From Lachnospiraceae bacterium (GTDB lineage: Bacteria; Bacillota; Clostridia; Lachnospirales; Lachnospiraceae): DNA of 16,357 nucleotides. The notes below the pieces were generated by a model, which saw only the letters and a program-made list of their open reading frames with translations, made no database searches and was not told the origin of the DNA. The position numbers and the translations under genes are program-made. Below, piece by piece: positions 1-6,493 of this stretch (positions within the stretch are counted from its first letter, which is position 1; every line of letters begins with the position of its first letter). Location: contig JAAVAA010000052.1 in assembly GCA_014804285.1 (NCBI GenBank), positions 1 through 16,357 of the forward strand, read 5' to 3'.

Positions 1-143
1 CTTATGTATATCGTATTGGTATGGTTGAACGGCAGTACAGCATAGGTGCCGCAGTTGGTCTTCTGAAATCAGTTATCAGTTTTATATTAATTCTGGGTGC
101 AAATAAGTGTGCGAAAAAGGCTACAGGATCAGGAATCTTTTAG
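1..143 (+). CDS. ABC sugar transporter permease, C-terminal end (partial)
   Basis: The window opens inside this gene; the readable frame starts at base 3 and ends with TAG at 141-143. About 46 residues remain, including Y-R-I-G-M-V-E-R-Q-Y-S-I-G-A-A-V-G-L, a hydrophobic segment and a tail ending G-I-F. This is the usual C-terminus of LplB/MalF-like CUT1 permeases: a last periplasmic loop, then the final membrane helix. A second permease follows 16 bases downstream, matching the usual paired permease arrangement of these importers. The substrate cannot be told from this end; the alpha-galactosidase downstream suggests an oligosaccharide. The ATPase and solute-binding protein are not in the window. 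Confidence 0.8.
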   Translation, partial: YVYRIGMVERQYSIGAAVGLLKSVISFILILGANKCAKKATGSGIF

Positions 144-159
144 AAGGGGGCAGATGTAA

Positions 160-1041
160 ATGAAAAAGAAAATGAAGTTGGGAACGTTAATTTCAAAGAT
201 AATTATTTGGGCAGTTGTTATCTGCCTTACTCTGAGTTGTTTGCTTCCATTGCTGAATATGGTTGCGCTTTCCCTAAGCGGAAGTGAGGCGGTGGCTGCC
301 AATGAGGTCGGCTTTCTTCCCAAGGATTTTAATACGGCCGCTTATAAGAAATTGCTCGGGGACACCCAGTTTTGGAAATCCACATGGGTGTCAGTAATGA
401 GGGTAGTGGCTGGTACACTGATCAATATGTTCTTTACAATAAGTATGGCATACCCGCTTTCTAAAAGTAAGCTACGGTTTCGTGCCAGAGAAGTATATAT
501 GAAACTTGTTATATTCGCAATGCTGTTTACGAGCGGTATCATACCTCTGTTCATGGTAGTCAGCAGACTACATTTGATTAATACAATATGGGCGTTGGTT
601 TTGCCGGGGGCAGTACCCGTATTTAATGTGATCTTGTTAATTAATTTTTTCAAAGGCGTCCCGCCTGCACTTGATGAGGCAGCCAGAATTGACGGGGCAG
701 GGCCTATAACGATTCTTTTGCAAGTATATTTGCCGATGTCTCTTCCGGCGCTTGCTACGGTGGCGTTGTTCGCAATTGTCGGGCATTGGAATGACTATTT
801 CTCAGGTCTGATTTATATGACGAAGGCTTCAAACTATCCCCTTCAGACATATATTCAGCAATTGACGGTGGATCTTACACAGGTGACCGACTCCAATCAA
901 TTGAAGCAGCTTGCGGCTATGAATACAAGGACATTTAACGCGGCTAAGATTGTAGTATCAACGATTCCGCTGTTAGTAATTTATCCGTTCTTACAGAAAT
1001 ACTTTGTATCAGGTATCGCAATCGGAGCTGTAAAAGAATAA
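160..1041 (+). CDS. ABC sugar transporter permease, LplC/YtcP type (MalG-like)
   Basis: This 293-residue protein is the second membrane subunit of a CUT1-type carbohydrate importer. The first hydrophobic segment lies near residues 12-38, followed by a periplasmic stretch with the LSGSEAV and F-L-P-K-D-F elements typical of this family, then further helices. The ATPase-coupling EAA loop is clear: D-E-A-A-R-I-D-G-A-G from residue 172, followed by the L-P-M-S-L-P-A-L-A stretch. The tail G-I-A-I-G-A-V-K-E is the usual LplC/YtcP ending. The start is set by AAGGGGG at 144-150. It is probably co-transcribed with the preceding permease. Family assignment is firm; the imported sugar is inferred only from the GH36 enzyme next door. 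Confidence 0.92.
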   Translation: MKKKMKLGTLISKIIIWAVVICLTLSCLLPLLNMVALSLSGSEAVAANEVGFLPKDFNTAAYKKLLGDTQFWKSTWVSVMRVVAGTLINMFFTISMAYPLSKSKLRFRAREVYMKLVIFAMLFTSGIIPLFMVVSRLHLINTIWALVLPGAVPVFNVILLINFFKGVPPALDEAARIDGAGPITILLQVYLPMSLPALATVALFAIVGHWNDYFSGLIYMTKASNYPLQTYIQQLTVDLTQVTDSNQLKQLAAMNTRTFNAAKIVVSTIPLLVIYPFLQKYFVSGIAIGAVKE

Positions 1042-1081
1042 TTGCAGACCAGTAATATTTTTTAATATCCTATTTGTTCAG

Positions 1082-1113
1082 GAGCCAGATATTCGGAAAG
1101 GATATTCTGGCTC
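1082..1113 (+). terminator. Intercistronic hairpin between permease and alpha-galactosidase
   Basis: GAGCCAGA (1082-1089) pairs with TCTGGCTC (1106-1113), and imperfect ATAT pairing continues inward. What follows is TTGGGCAG rather than a T-run, so this may be a weak terminator or an RNA-processing/stabilising hairpin that lowers downstream expression. Confidence 0.35.
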
Positions 1114-1177
1114 TTGGGCAGTTATTCCAAATATCATTAGATTTATGCGCATAGAACAGTGCGGAAGTGAGGCAAAT

Positions 1178-3391
1178 ATGGCAATCAGGGTGAGTGAAGA
1201 CGGAAAATTATTTACATTACATACAAAAGATGGCAGCTACCAGATGTGTGTGGATCCATGTGGTGTGTTGCTGCACTTGTATTACGGAAAAAAGATCGGG
1301 GAAGATAATCTCCATGATTTGATTTACCGTACGGAGATAGGTTTTTGCGGGACACCGTCAGAAGCAGGGGAAGACAGGACATATTCCTTAGATTATCTTC
1401 CGCAGGAGATACCATCCAGCGGAGTGGGTGATTATCGCGAGGATATGATCAGGATCAGGCACAGTGACGGAAGCTGTGCGGCTGATTTTCGGTTTGAGGG
1501 ATATGAAATCCAAAATGGTTCTTATAAAGTTCCGGGTATGCCGGCGCTCTATGATACAGAAGCGGAAACAGGAGACACACTGGTCATTACAATGAAAGAG
1601 CGGGCTTCTGATATTTACCTGAGGCTCTACTATGGCATATTTGAAGGACAGAACATTATTACGCGGGCTGCGCGGTTGGAAAATCAAGGGCAGGATGCTG
1701 TTATACTTGAAAAAATGTTATCCTGTAATCTGGATTTTATGTTTGGAAACTATGAGATGGTTTATCTGGCCGGGCGTCATGCAATGGAACGCTTCGTGGA
1801 AAGGACGCCGGTGGGACGGGCTAAGGTTGAGATTGGCAGTATCAGGGGAACGTCGAGCCACCAGTACAATCCGGCTGTTATTCTATGTGAACAGGGAGCA
1901 GGAGAAGAGAGAGGTTCCTGTTTTGGTGCATGTCTTGTATACAGCGGTAATTTTACTGCATCTGCACAGAAGGATCAGAGAGGGCTGACCAGAATGCAGA
2001 TAGGGATCAATCCCGTACAGTTTCGGTTTGTGCTGGAATCAGGAGAAGCATTTGACGCACCGCAGGTTATCTTAAGCTATTCCGATCAGGGTTTTGGCAA
2101 ACTTTCAAATCAATACCATGAGATATTGAAAGAGCACATGTGCAGGGGAGAATTTAAACATAGACGAAGGCCGATTCTGATCAATAGTTGGGAGGCTGCT
2201 TATTTTGACATTAATGCAGAAAAGATTCTGAAGCTTGCCTCCGAGGCGGCGAGGCAGGGTATTGAAATGCTGGTGCTGGATGACGGCTGGTTTGGTAAGC
2301 GGGATGATGACAACAGCGGCTTGGGAGACTGGTTTACGAATGAAAAGAAGATGAACGGAACACTGGCACATTTGTCGAAGCAGATTCATCAGATGGGAAT
2401 GCAGTTTGGTCTGTGGTTTGAGCCGGAAATGATATCAGAGGACAGTGACCTGTACCGGACGCATCCGGAATGGGCATTTCGGATTCCCGGAAGGGAGCCG
2501 AACCGTGGGCGTAACCAATTAGTGCTTGATATGTCAAGAGAAGATGTCAGGGATTATCTGCTGGAGCGTTTGACGGAAATTTTAGAGAGTGCAGAAATCG
2601 AATATGTAAAATGGGATATGAACAGGAGTATTTGTGATGTATTTGGGCATACGCTTCCTGCTTCTCGAAGCGGAGAATTGTACCATCGGTATGTTTTGGG
2701 AGTTTATGACCTGTTAGAGCGGTTTTTGAAACGTTTTCCGAAGATTCTTCTGGAGGGATGCAGTGGCGGAGGCGGAAGATTTGATGCAGCTATGTTATAT
2801 TATTCTCCGCAGATATGGTGTAGTGACAATACAGATTCGGTAAACCGTTTAAGCATACAGTATGGGACATCCTTCTTTTATCCAATCAGCACTGTAGGTT
2901 CTCATGTGTCTGCATGTCCCAATCATCAGACAGGACGATCTGTTCCTTTTCAGACAAGAGGAGCGGTGGCAATGTCAGGAAATTTTGGGTATGAACTGGA
3001 TTTAAGCAAGATTTCCGACAATGAGAAGGAACAGGTCAAAGAACAGATTACCCTTACGAAGAAATATTATGATCTGATTCATGAAGGGACATATTATCGG
3101 TTGACGGCTCCGAAAGAAGAGGAATATATGGCATGGGAATTTGTGGATAAAGAAAAAAGTCATGCTTTATTAACTATGGTTATGACGGATGCACAGGGAA
3201 ATCCCATTCCAGTACATACTAAAATAAGAGGATTGGCACCGGAAAAACATTACAGCTGCAGTTTAAATGGCCAGGTGCATTGTGGTATGACATGGAACAA
3301 TGCGGGATTGACACTGAATCGTATACTGGAAGAATATGAAAGTATTATGATTGAATTCTCGGAAGTAGAAAAAGGTAAGGAATATGAGTGA
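1178..3391 (+). CDS. Alpha-galactosidase, glycoside hydrolase family 36
   Basis: It hydrolyses terminal alpha-1,6-galactose from melibiose or raffinose-type sugars by a retaining mechanism. No signal peptide is seen, so it is cytoplasmic. From ATG 1178 it has 737 residues, normal for the tetrameric bacterial GH36 subgroup (about 730). An N-terminal beta domain (about 1-320) precedes the barrel. Substrate-pocket L-V-L-D-D-G-W-F-G has Asp368/Asp369. The nucleophile is Asp480 in Y-V-K-W-D-M-N, and the acid/base is Asp550 in W-C-S-D-N-T-D. Their 70-residue spacing equals that known for Geobacillus AgaA (478/548). E-G-C-S-G-G-G-G-R-F-D carries Cys528. I prefer 1178 over the in-frame ATG at 1145 because GGAAGTGAGG lies just upstream and 1145 has no ribosome site. 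It overlaps the next gene by 8 bases. Confidence 0.95.
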   Translation: MAIRVSEDGKLFTLHTKDGSYQMCVDPCGVLLHLYYGKKIGEDNLHDLIYRTEIGFCGTPSEAGEDRTYSLDYLPQEIPSSGVGDYREDMIRIRHSDGSCAADFRFEGYEIQNGSYKVPGMPALYDTEAETGDTLVITMKERASDIYLRLYYGIFEGQNIITRAARLENQGQDAVILEKMLSCNLDFMFGNYEMVYLAGRHAMERFVERTPVGRAKVEIGSIRGTSSHQYNPAVILCEQGAGEERGSCFGACLVYSGNFTASAQKDQRGLTRMQIGINPVQFRFVLESGEAFDAPQVILSYSDQGFGKLSNQYHEILKEHMCRGEFKHRRRPILINSWEAAYFDINAEKILKLASEAARQGIEMLVLDDGWFGKRDDDNSGLGDWFTNEKKMNGTLAHLSKQIHQMGMQFGLWFEPEMISEDSDLYRTHPEWAFRIPGREPNRGRNQLVLDMSREDVRDYLLERLTEILESAEIEYVKWDMNRSICDVFGHTLPASRSGELYHRYVLGVYDLLERFLKRFPKILLEGCSGGGGRFDAAMLYYSPQIWCSDNTDSVNRLSIQYGTSFFYPISTVGSHVSACPNHQTGRSVPFQTRGAVAMSGNFGYELDLSKISDNEKEQVKEQITLTKKYYDLIHEGTYYRLTAPKEEEYMAWEFVDKEKSHALLTMVMTDAQGNPIPVHTKIRGLAPEKHYSCSLNGQVHCGMTWNNAGLTLNRILEEYESIMIEFSEVEKGKEYE

Positions 3392-3629
3392 AACGGCAAT
3401 ATTATTGGATAGTGTTGATAAAGTAAAAAGTTTTGTTTCGATTACAAGGAAATTTGATGCGGAAATGGATTTAATCAGTGGAAGAAATGTAATTCGTGCA
3501 AAATCAATTATGGGTATTTTTTGTATGGATTTATCGAAACCAATGATACTTAGAATTTATGAAGGAAAGGAAAATGAGGATGATATAATAGAGGCGTTAA
3601 GCGAATATGTGAAAGAAGCGCGGAATTAG
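3384..3629 (+). CDS. HPr-family protein lacking the active-site histidine (Crh-like)
   Basis: This 81-residue protein matches HPr over K-F-D-A-E-M-D-L-I-S-G-R-N-V and R-A-K-S-I-M-G-I-F, the region around regulatory Ser46, which is Ser41 here. The N-terminal phosphorylation loop G-I-H-A-R-P of true HPr is absent. By ungapped alignment Ser10 sits where His15 should be and Asp12 where Arg17 should be. It therefore should not carry phosphate from PEP to sugars. In Bacillus, Crh lacks His15 but keeps Ser46 and acts with CcpA in catabolite repression; a similar role is inference here. Translation is probably coupled to the alpha-galactosidase (8-base overlap, AAAGGTAAGG before ATG). It could instead be one of the uncharacterised HPr-like proteins of Clostridia. 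Confidence 0.8.
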   Translation: MSETAILLDSVDKVKSFVSITRKFDAEMDLISGRNVIRAKSIMGIFCMDLSKPMILRIYEGKENEDDIIEALSEYVKEARN

Positions 3630-3781
3630 GAAAAGGGCTATAGAACAGTAGTTAGAAGGTAGTAGATATCTGGAGAATAGAATACCCGAATGAGCAGTGA
3701 GAAAACATACCTGTGACATTGTCGAGACACGTTTCAGAACTTGTTCCTGAATGCAAGTAGCAGAAAACAGAATAAATATAT

Positions 3782-3801
3782 AGAAGGCATGGCTTCTTTT
3801 T
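3782..3801 (+). terminator. Short hairpin plus T-run, conserved in both element copies
   Basis: AGAAG (3782-3786) pairs with CTTCT (3793-3797) and five Ts end at 3801. The counterpart is at 5004-5023. A second stem follows here, TGGCAGGTTC (3801-3810) with GAACCTGTCA (3821-3830), then GGGAGCTTTTTT. Together they look like a weak terminator or attenuator at the element's left side. Confidence 0.4.
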
Positions 3802-3892
3802 GGCAGGTTCGGAATAGATAGAACCTGTCAAAAGGGAGCTTTTTTGTAGTTGACATATAACAGTAGTCTCATGCAGTAGTAAAAATGGTTCG

Positions 3893-3985
3893 CAGAAGGT
3901 ATTTCTGAAAAGTACGGAGACACAGGCGGTATTTCTGGTACAGGTTCCGGAATATATGGCAGAAAACATGAAAATGATGGAGTAA
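3893..3985 (+). pseudogene. C-terminal remnant of an XRE-family regulator
   Basis: The frame reads Q-K-V-F-L-K-S-T-E-T-Q-A-V-F-L-V-Q-V, then P-E-Y-M-A-E-N-M, and ends M-M-E-stop at 3983-3985. It is clearly homologous to the last 30 residues of the intact regulator at 5304-5639 (Q-K-V-F-L-D-S-T-E-S-Q-A-M-F-L-V-Q-V). Everything upstream, including the whole helix-turn-helix, is deleted. The frame continues open upstream to 3854 only through unrelated leader sequence. Substitutions are mostly conservative, so the gene was probably under selection before the deletion. Confidence 0.8.
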
Positions 3986-4009
3986 AGAAAAGGACTGACC
4001 GTTGCGGTT

Positions 4010-4048
4010 CTGCCCGGAATGCTCTTTTTTGGAGATGGTTCCGGGCAG
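4010..4048 (+). promoter_or_regulatory. Conserved hairpin, copy 1
   Basis: CTGCCCGGAA (4010-4019) pairs perfectly with TTCCGGGCAG (4039-4048). Inside the loop CTC and GAG can pair around a T-run. The same outer stem occurs at 5663-5701 with a different loop sequence. It lies between the regulator's stop codon and a small-ORF start carrying GGAGGAAAGG, so it may act as an attenuator or RNA stabiliser. Confidence 0.5.
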
Positions 4049-4680
4049 GCCTGTAACCAAGGAGGAAAGGTAAATTACGATGAAGATAAATACCGCATGG
4101 TAGACTATGAACCTTGACAACAAATATTCCGTCAGTCTTTATCTGCGGAATGGAATATCAGTATGTAAGGATACAAAATATCCGGAACATTGGAAGATGA
4201 TGAGGGGAGAGCTTCGCGGGGAAATATTTGCTCGTTTAAGAGTTCGTGGCAGGACTTTGATGCAGGTGGGACGAGAAACCGTAACAGGAGAAGGAAAAAT
4301 ATGAGCGGCATTCCCGGCATGGGGTAGCGTTGGCAGGCTGCCTTGAGGATCCGGTTGATAATGATACCTCTGCCAGAGAACACGGCAGCCGGAGCGGCGT
4401 CCGGGGATAGCTGTGGCGTGAAAGGGTGCTGCCGGGTATTCAGGCAGCCATGCCGGGCGGTCCCTACATATTCCGTCCCACACCGGGGGAGACTGTCTGA
4501 AAACCCATGAGCTGCCATGTTGATTGAATGATAAATCCATCCAGTCTTATTGCGGATGATTTATATAGATACTGCACCTTGAAAACTGAATAAAGTATAC
4601 TAAATAAGTGGGGAATACGGCATTATTCCTTGGCATCTGGTAAAATAGAGGTATCTCAGATAATGATCTTGGAGGATGCT

Positions 4681-4824
4681 ATGCCGTATATTGCAAAACC
4701 AATAGACATAGACCAGGTAATGATAACGACTTTTGATTCCCTTGTGGAGTGGAACAGTATCAAGATAACTTTTGTTTGTCGGGGAATGAAACAAGGAGAC
4801 AGTCAAACAGAAGGATTTTGTTAA
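4681..4824 (+). CDS. Small hypothetical protein (47 aa)
   Basis: I do not recognise this protein. It starts M-P-Y-I-A-K-P-I-D-I-D-Q-V-M and continues I-T-T-F-D-S-L-V-E-W-N-S, ending G-F-C with TAA at 4822-4824. Support comes from GGAGG at 4671-4675 five bases before ATG. The frame is also open upstream to a TTG at 4630, which lacks a ribosome site. It is acidic to neutral, with no membrane segment or signal peptide. It lies between the two relic copies and may be a leftover of the mobile element or a fragment of a longer gene. The next bases (4825-4983) hold no gene; a short frame reading I-P-V-A-V-T-G-I-I-S-G-L-Y-N ends near 4908 but lacks a start. Confidence 0.4.
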   Translation: MPYIAKPIDIDQVMITTFDSLVEWNSIKITFVCRGMKQGDSQTEGFC

Positions 4825-5003
4825 TAAACAAGGAGTTTTTCGTTATAGTGGATAGCGGCTGCAATTCCGGTTGCTGTCACAGGTATTATTAGTGGTCTGT
4901 ACAATTAGGGACAGTTTTAGTTCTGTGTAGGTATGATTGAAATTAAAATACCATATCAGGCAGTGTATTAGGGTATTTGGTTTACAGAAAAAGAATAAAC
5001 AAT

Positions 5004-5023
5004 AGAAGACTTGGCTTCTTTTT
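5004..5023 (+). terminator. Short hairpin plus T-run, copy 2
   Basis: AGAAG (5004-5008) and CTTCT (5015-5019), with five Ts to 5023. It is the counterpart of 3782-3801, and the loop differs (ACTTGG versus GCATGG) while the stem is kept. Confidence 0.4.
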
Positions 5024-5205
5024 GGCAGGTTCGGATATAAATAGAACCTTGTCGGGAAGGAGCCTTTTTGTAGTTGGACAGGACAGAAATTTCATGCAGA
5101 TGCGAAAAATCGTTCGACAAAATCAGGGAAACGTCTGCGGAAATAAAAAATTTATGTTGATAAATGGCAGATGGTGTAAGCGAAAACGGGTGAAAAAAGT
5201 TGAAA

Positions 5206-5291
5206 GGACTGATTGTCCAATTTACGAAAAAAAGGACACAACCAGTCCCTTTTCAAATAACAATTACAACTTTATAATGGACACACTGGTC
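5206..5291 (+). promoter_or_regulatory. Promoter and candidate operators of the XRE regulator
   Basis: TTTTCA (5250-5255), 17 bases, then TATAAT (5273-5278) form a plausible sigma-A promoter whose transcript would start near 5285, just ahead of the AGGAGG at 5292-5297. Three GGAC/GTC dyads surround it: GGACTGATTGTCC (5206-5218), GGACACAACCAGTCC (5234-5248) and GGACACACTGGTC (5279-5291). The second abuts the -35 and the third follows the -10, as expected for an autorepressor. The first two can also pair with each other as a long hairpin. Confidence 0.55.
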
Positions 5292-5303
5292 AGGAGGTAC
5301 AGG

Positions 5304-5639
5304 ATGATAGCTTTGGAAGGTACAAATTTGGGGATGGCATTTAAAAAACTTCGTGAAACAAAAGGCATGAGCAGTGTGGAACTGTCGGAGGCGGTAGGGA
5401 TCAGCGAGTCACATTTAAGAAAGATTGAGGCCGGAACCAGACAGCCAGGAATCCACACATACCGGAAGATGGTAGCAGTACTAGAAGCAGATATTATTAT
5501 AGAGGATTTGACGGGAACCGTAATAGGAGACTGCACGGCGAGGGCGCAGAAAGTATTTTTGGATAGTACAGAATCGCAGGCAATGTTTTTGGTACAGGTT
5601 TTGGAATTTATGGCGCAGAACATAAAAGCGCTAGAGTAA
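5304..5639 (+). CDS. XRE-family helix-turn-helix transcriptional regulator
   Basis: This 111-residue protein is a small DNA-binding regulator. The Cro/CI-type helix-turn-helix spans about residues 10-65: F-K-K-L-R-E-T-K-G-M-S-S-V-E-L-S-E-A-V-G, then I-S-E-S-H-L-R-K-I-E-A-G-T-R-Q-P, then a Y-R-K-M-V-A-V-L-E-A-D helix. The C-terminus (about 80-111) is probably a helical oligomerisation segment. ATG 5304 is chosen because AGGAGG (5292-5297) lies six bases upstream; a much longer in-frame opening to 4977 has no ribosome site and crosses the promoter. A remnant of a homologue lies at 3893-3985. It probably represses its own promoter and nearby element genes, which is inference from the dyads upstream. 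Confidence 0.85.
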   Translation: MIALEGTNLGMAFKKLRETKGMSSVELSEAVGISESHLRKIEAGTRQPGIHTYRKMVAVLEADIIIEDLTGTVIGDCTARAQKVFLDSTESQAMFLVQVLEFMAQNIKALE

Positions 5640-5662
5640 AGAGCAGGCCAGTGGTTGCCGGT

Positions 5663-5701
5663 CTGCCCGGAATGATCTGTTGTAAAGATGCTTCCGGGCA
5701 G
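5663..5701 (+). promoter_or_regulatory. Conserved hairpin, copy 2
   Basis: CTGCCCGGAA (5663-5672) pairs with TTCCGGGCAG (5692-5701). Inside, ATCT and AGAT can pair, where copy 1 has CTC and GAG. The outer stem is unchanged between copies while the loop bases differ but remain pairable. The hairpin sits 23 bases after the regulator's stop and just ahead of the 52-residue ORF. Confidence 0.5.
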
Positions 5702-5734
5702 GTCCGTAACCAAAGGAGAAAAGGGTAAGCTACT

Positions 5735-5893
5735 ATGAAGATAAATGCCGGATGGTGGGCACAGCACCTTGACAATAAATGTTTCGATGGAATTAGATCT
5801 GTCGGAACAGAATATCAGTATGCTGGTATCTCCGCTATGTTGTTGCTATCTGGCGGTTTCCATGTTGGCAATCAACTATGGGGATACATTTAA
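5735..5893 (+). CDS. Small hypothetical protein (52 aa), element-encoded
   Basis: I do not recognise this product. It reads M-K-I-N-A-G-W-W-A-Q-H-L-D-N-K, then C-F-D-G-I-R-S-V-G-T-E-Y-Q-Y, a hydrophobic stretch I-S-A-M-L-L-L-S-G-G-F, and ends W-G-Y-I with TAA at 5891-5893. AAGGG lies about nine bases before the ATG. Copy 1 keeps the same start (ATG 4080, M-K-I-N-T-A-W) but stops at the eighth codon (TAG) and has lost 58 bases further on. The same frame continues past TAA with only one more stop (6077-6079) to 6223, so this could be the N-terminal part of a longer decayed gene. Translation is unproven. Confidence 0.4.
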   Translation: MKINAGWWAQHLDNKCFDGIRSVGTEYQYAGISAMLLLSGGFHVGNQLWGYI

Positions 5894-6493
5894 GGGCACA
5901 AAACATTCGGAACACCAAAAGGTGATGAGGGGAGAGCTTCGCAGGGAAATACTTGTCTGCGAAAAGGCAAGTGGCAGGGCTTTTTTGCATATGCAACAAG
6001 GAACCGTAACAGGAGAAGGAAAAGTATGAGCGGCATCCCCGACATGGGGCAGCGGTGGCAATCTGCTTTGAAAATCTGAATGATAATGATACCTCTGCCG
6101 GAGAATCTGGCAGCCGGAGCAGCGTCCGGGGTATGTTGCAGCGGGGAAGGGAGTTGCAGGGTATTAGGCGGCCATGCTGGGCGGTCCTGCATATTCCGTC
6201 CCACACCGGGGGAGAGAAAATGAAAAACCGTGCTGGAGATGTGCTGTATATGCAGCATCGTTTCTGGCATGGCGTGTGGGGTTTATTTATGGAGAAAGTA
6301 AGATTTAGATACGGATTTTAGAGGAAGCAGTCCGTACATAGTTATTTTTACGGCAGTATATCACAGGGCTATCGGGTATCGGGGCAGAAGAACACTGGAT
6401 AAAAATATGATACCAGACGAGAGAAAATACATTGTGCCAGACAGGGTATCACAAAGGGGCTGGATTTTATTTTTAGGATCGGGAGGTGTCTGC
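5894..6493 (+). other. Decayed reading frame and gene-free spacer
   Basis: No intact gene is supported. From 5894 to 6223 the frame of the preceding 52-residue ORF stays open apart from TGA at 6077-6079, with a basic R-N-R-N-R-R-R-K patch and M-S-G-I-P-D-M-G-Q-R-W. Copy 1 has the same frame, with CGG at the equivalent of that stop but TAG at 4325-4327 where copy 2 has CAG. The opposite strand is also open (5890-6270). A 33-codon frame from ATG 6221 follows GGGGGAGAG but has no recognisable product. Nothing clear lies in 6320-6480. Confidence 0.45.

Larger units (their letters stand above)
3763..4492 (+). repeat. Relic element, copy 1 (deleted and decayed)
   Basis: This stretch matches 4984-6214 in the same orientation and order: AGAAG/CTTCT hairpin with T-run, G-G-C-A-G-G-T-T-C hairpin, tail of the XRE-regulator gene, CTGCCCGGAA hairpin, an ATGAAGATAAAT start, ACCTTGACAA motif, GATGAGGGGAGAGCTTCGC, CCGTAACAGGAGAAGGAAAA, and ATTCCGTCCCACACCGGGGG. 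Relative to copy 2 it lacks about 430 bases (junction at 3892/3893) and about 58 bases (junction at 4165/4166), both at short microhomologies. No complete gene is supported inside. The flanks 3630-3762 and 4493-4680 hold no gene either; 4531-4564 can fold (ATAAATC..ATCC with GGATGATTTAT). Around 3719-3770 there may be a further short, very decayed echo of the regulator's 3' end. Confidence 0.8.
4984..6214 (+). repeat. Relic element, copy 2 (longer, with regulator gene)
   Basis: This is the fuller version of the element at 3763-4492. It carries in order the AGAAG/CTTCT hairpin (5004-5023), a promoter region with GGAC..GTCC dyads, the XRE regulator, the CTGCCCGGAA hairpin, a 52-residue ORF and a long decayed frame ending near the shared ATTCCGTCCCACACCGGGGG. 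Copies are near identical in short blocks and strongly diverged between them, so the duplication is old or the copies arrived separately. No transposase or terminal inverted repeats are seen, so it is not a simple insertion sequence. Beyond 6214 the two flanks no longer match. Confidence 0.8.

Noticed and set aside
1145..1177. Upstream in-frame ATG of the alpha-galactosidase
   Set aside because: No ribosome site precedes it. ATG 1178 follows GGAAGTGAGG at good spacing, and numbering from it gives catalytic residues close to known GH36 positions.
4977..5303. N-terminal extension of the XRE regulator to 220 residues
   Set aside because: It begins with TTG lacking a ribosome site, crosses hairpins and the promoter, and its residues look like translated noncoding DNA. 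ATG 5304 has AGGAGG.
3763..6214. Insertion sequence or CRISPR-like repeat array
   Set aside because: There are only two long diverged copies, with no transposase, no terminal inverted repeats and no regularly spaced short repeats.
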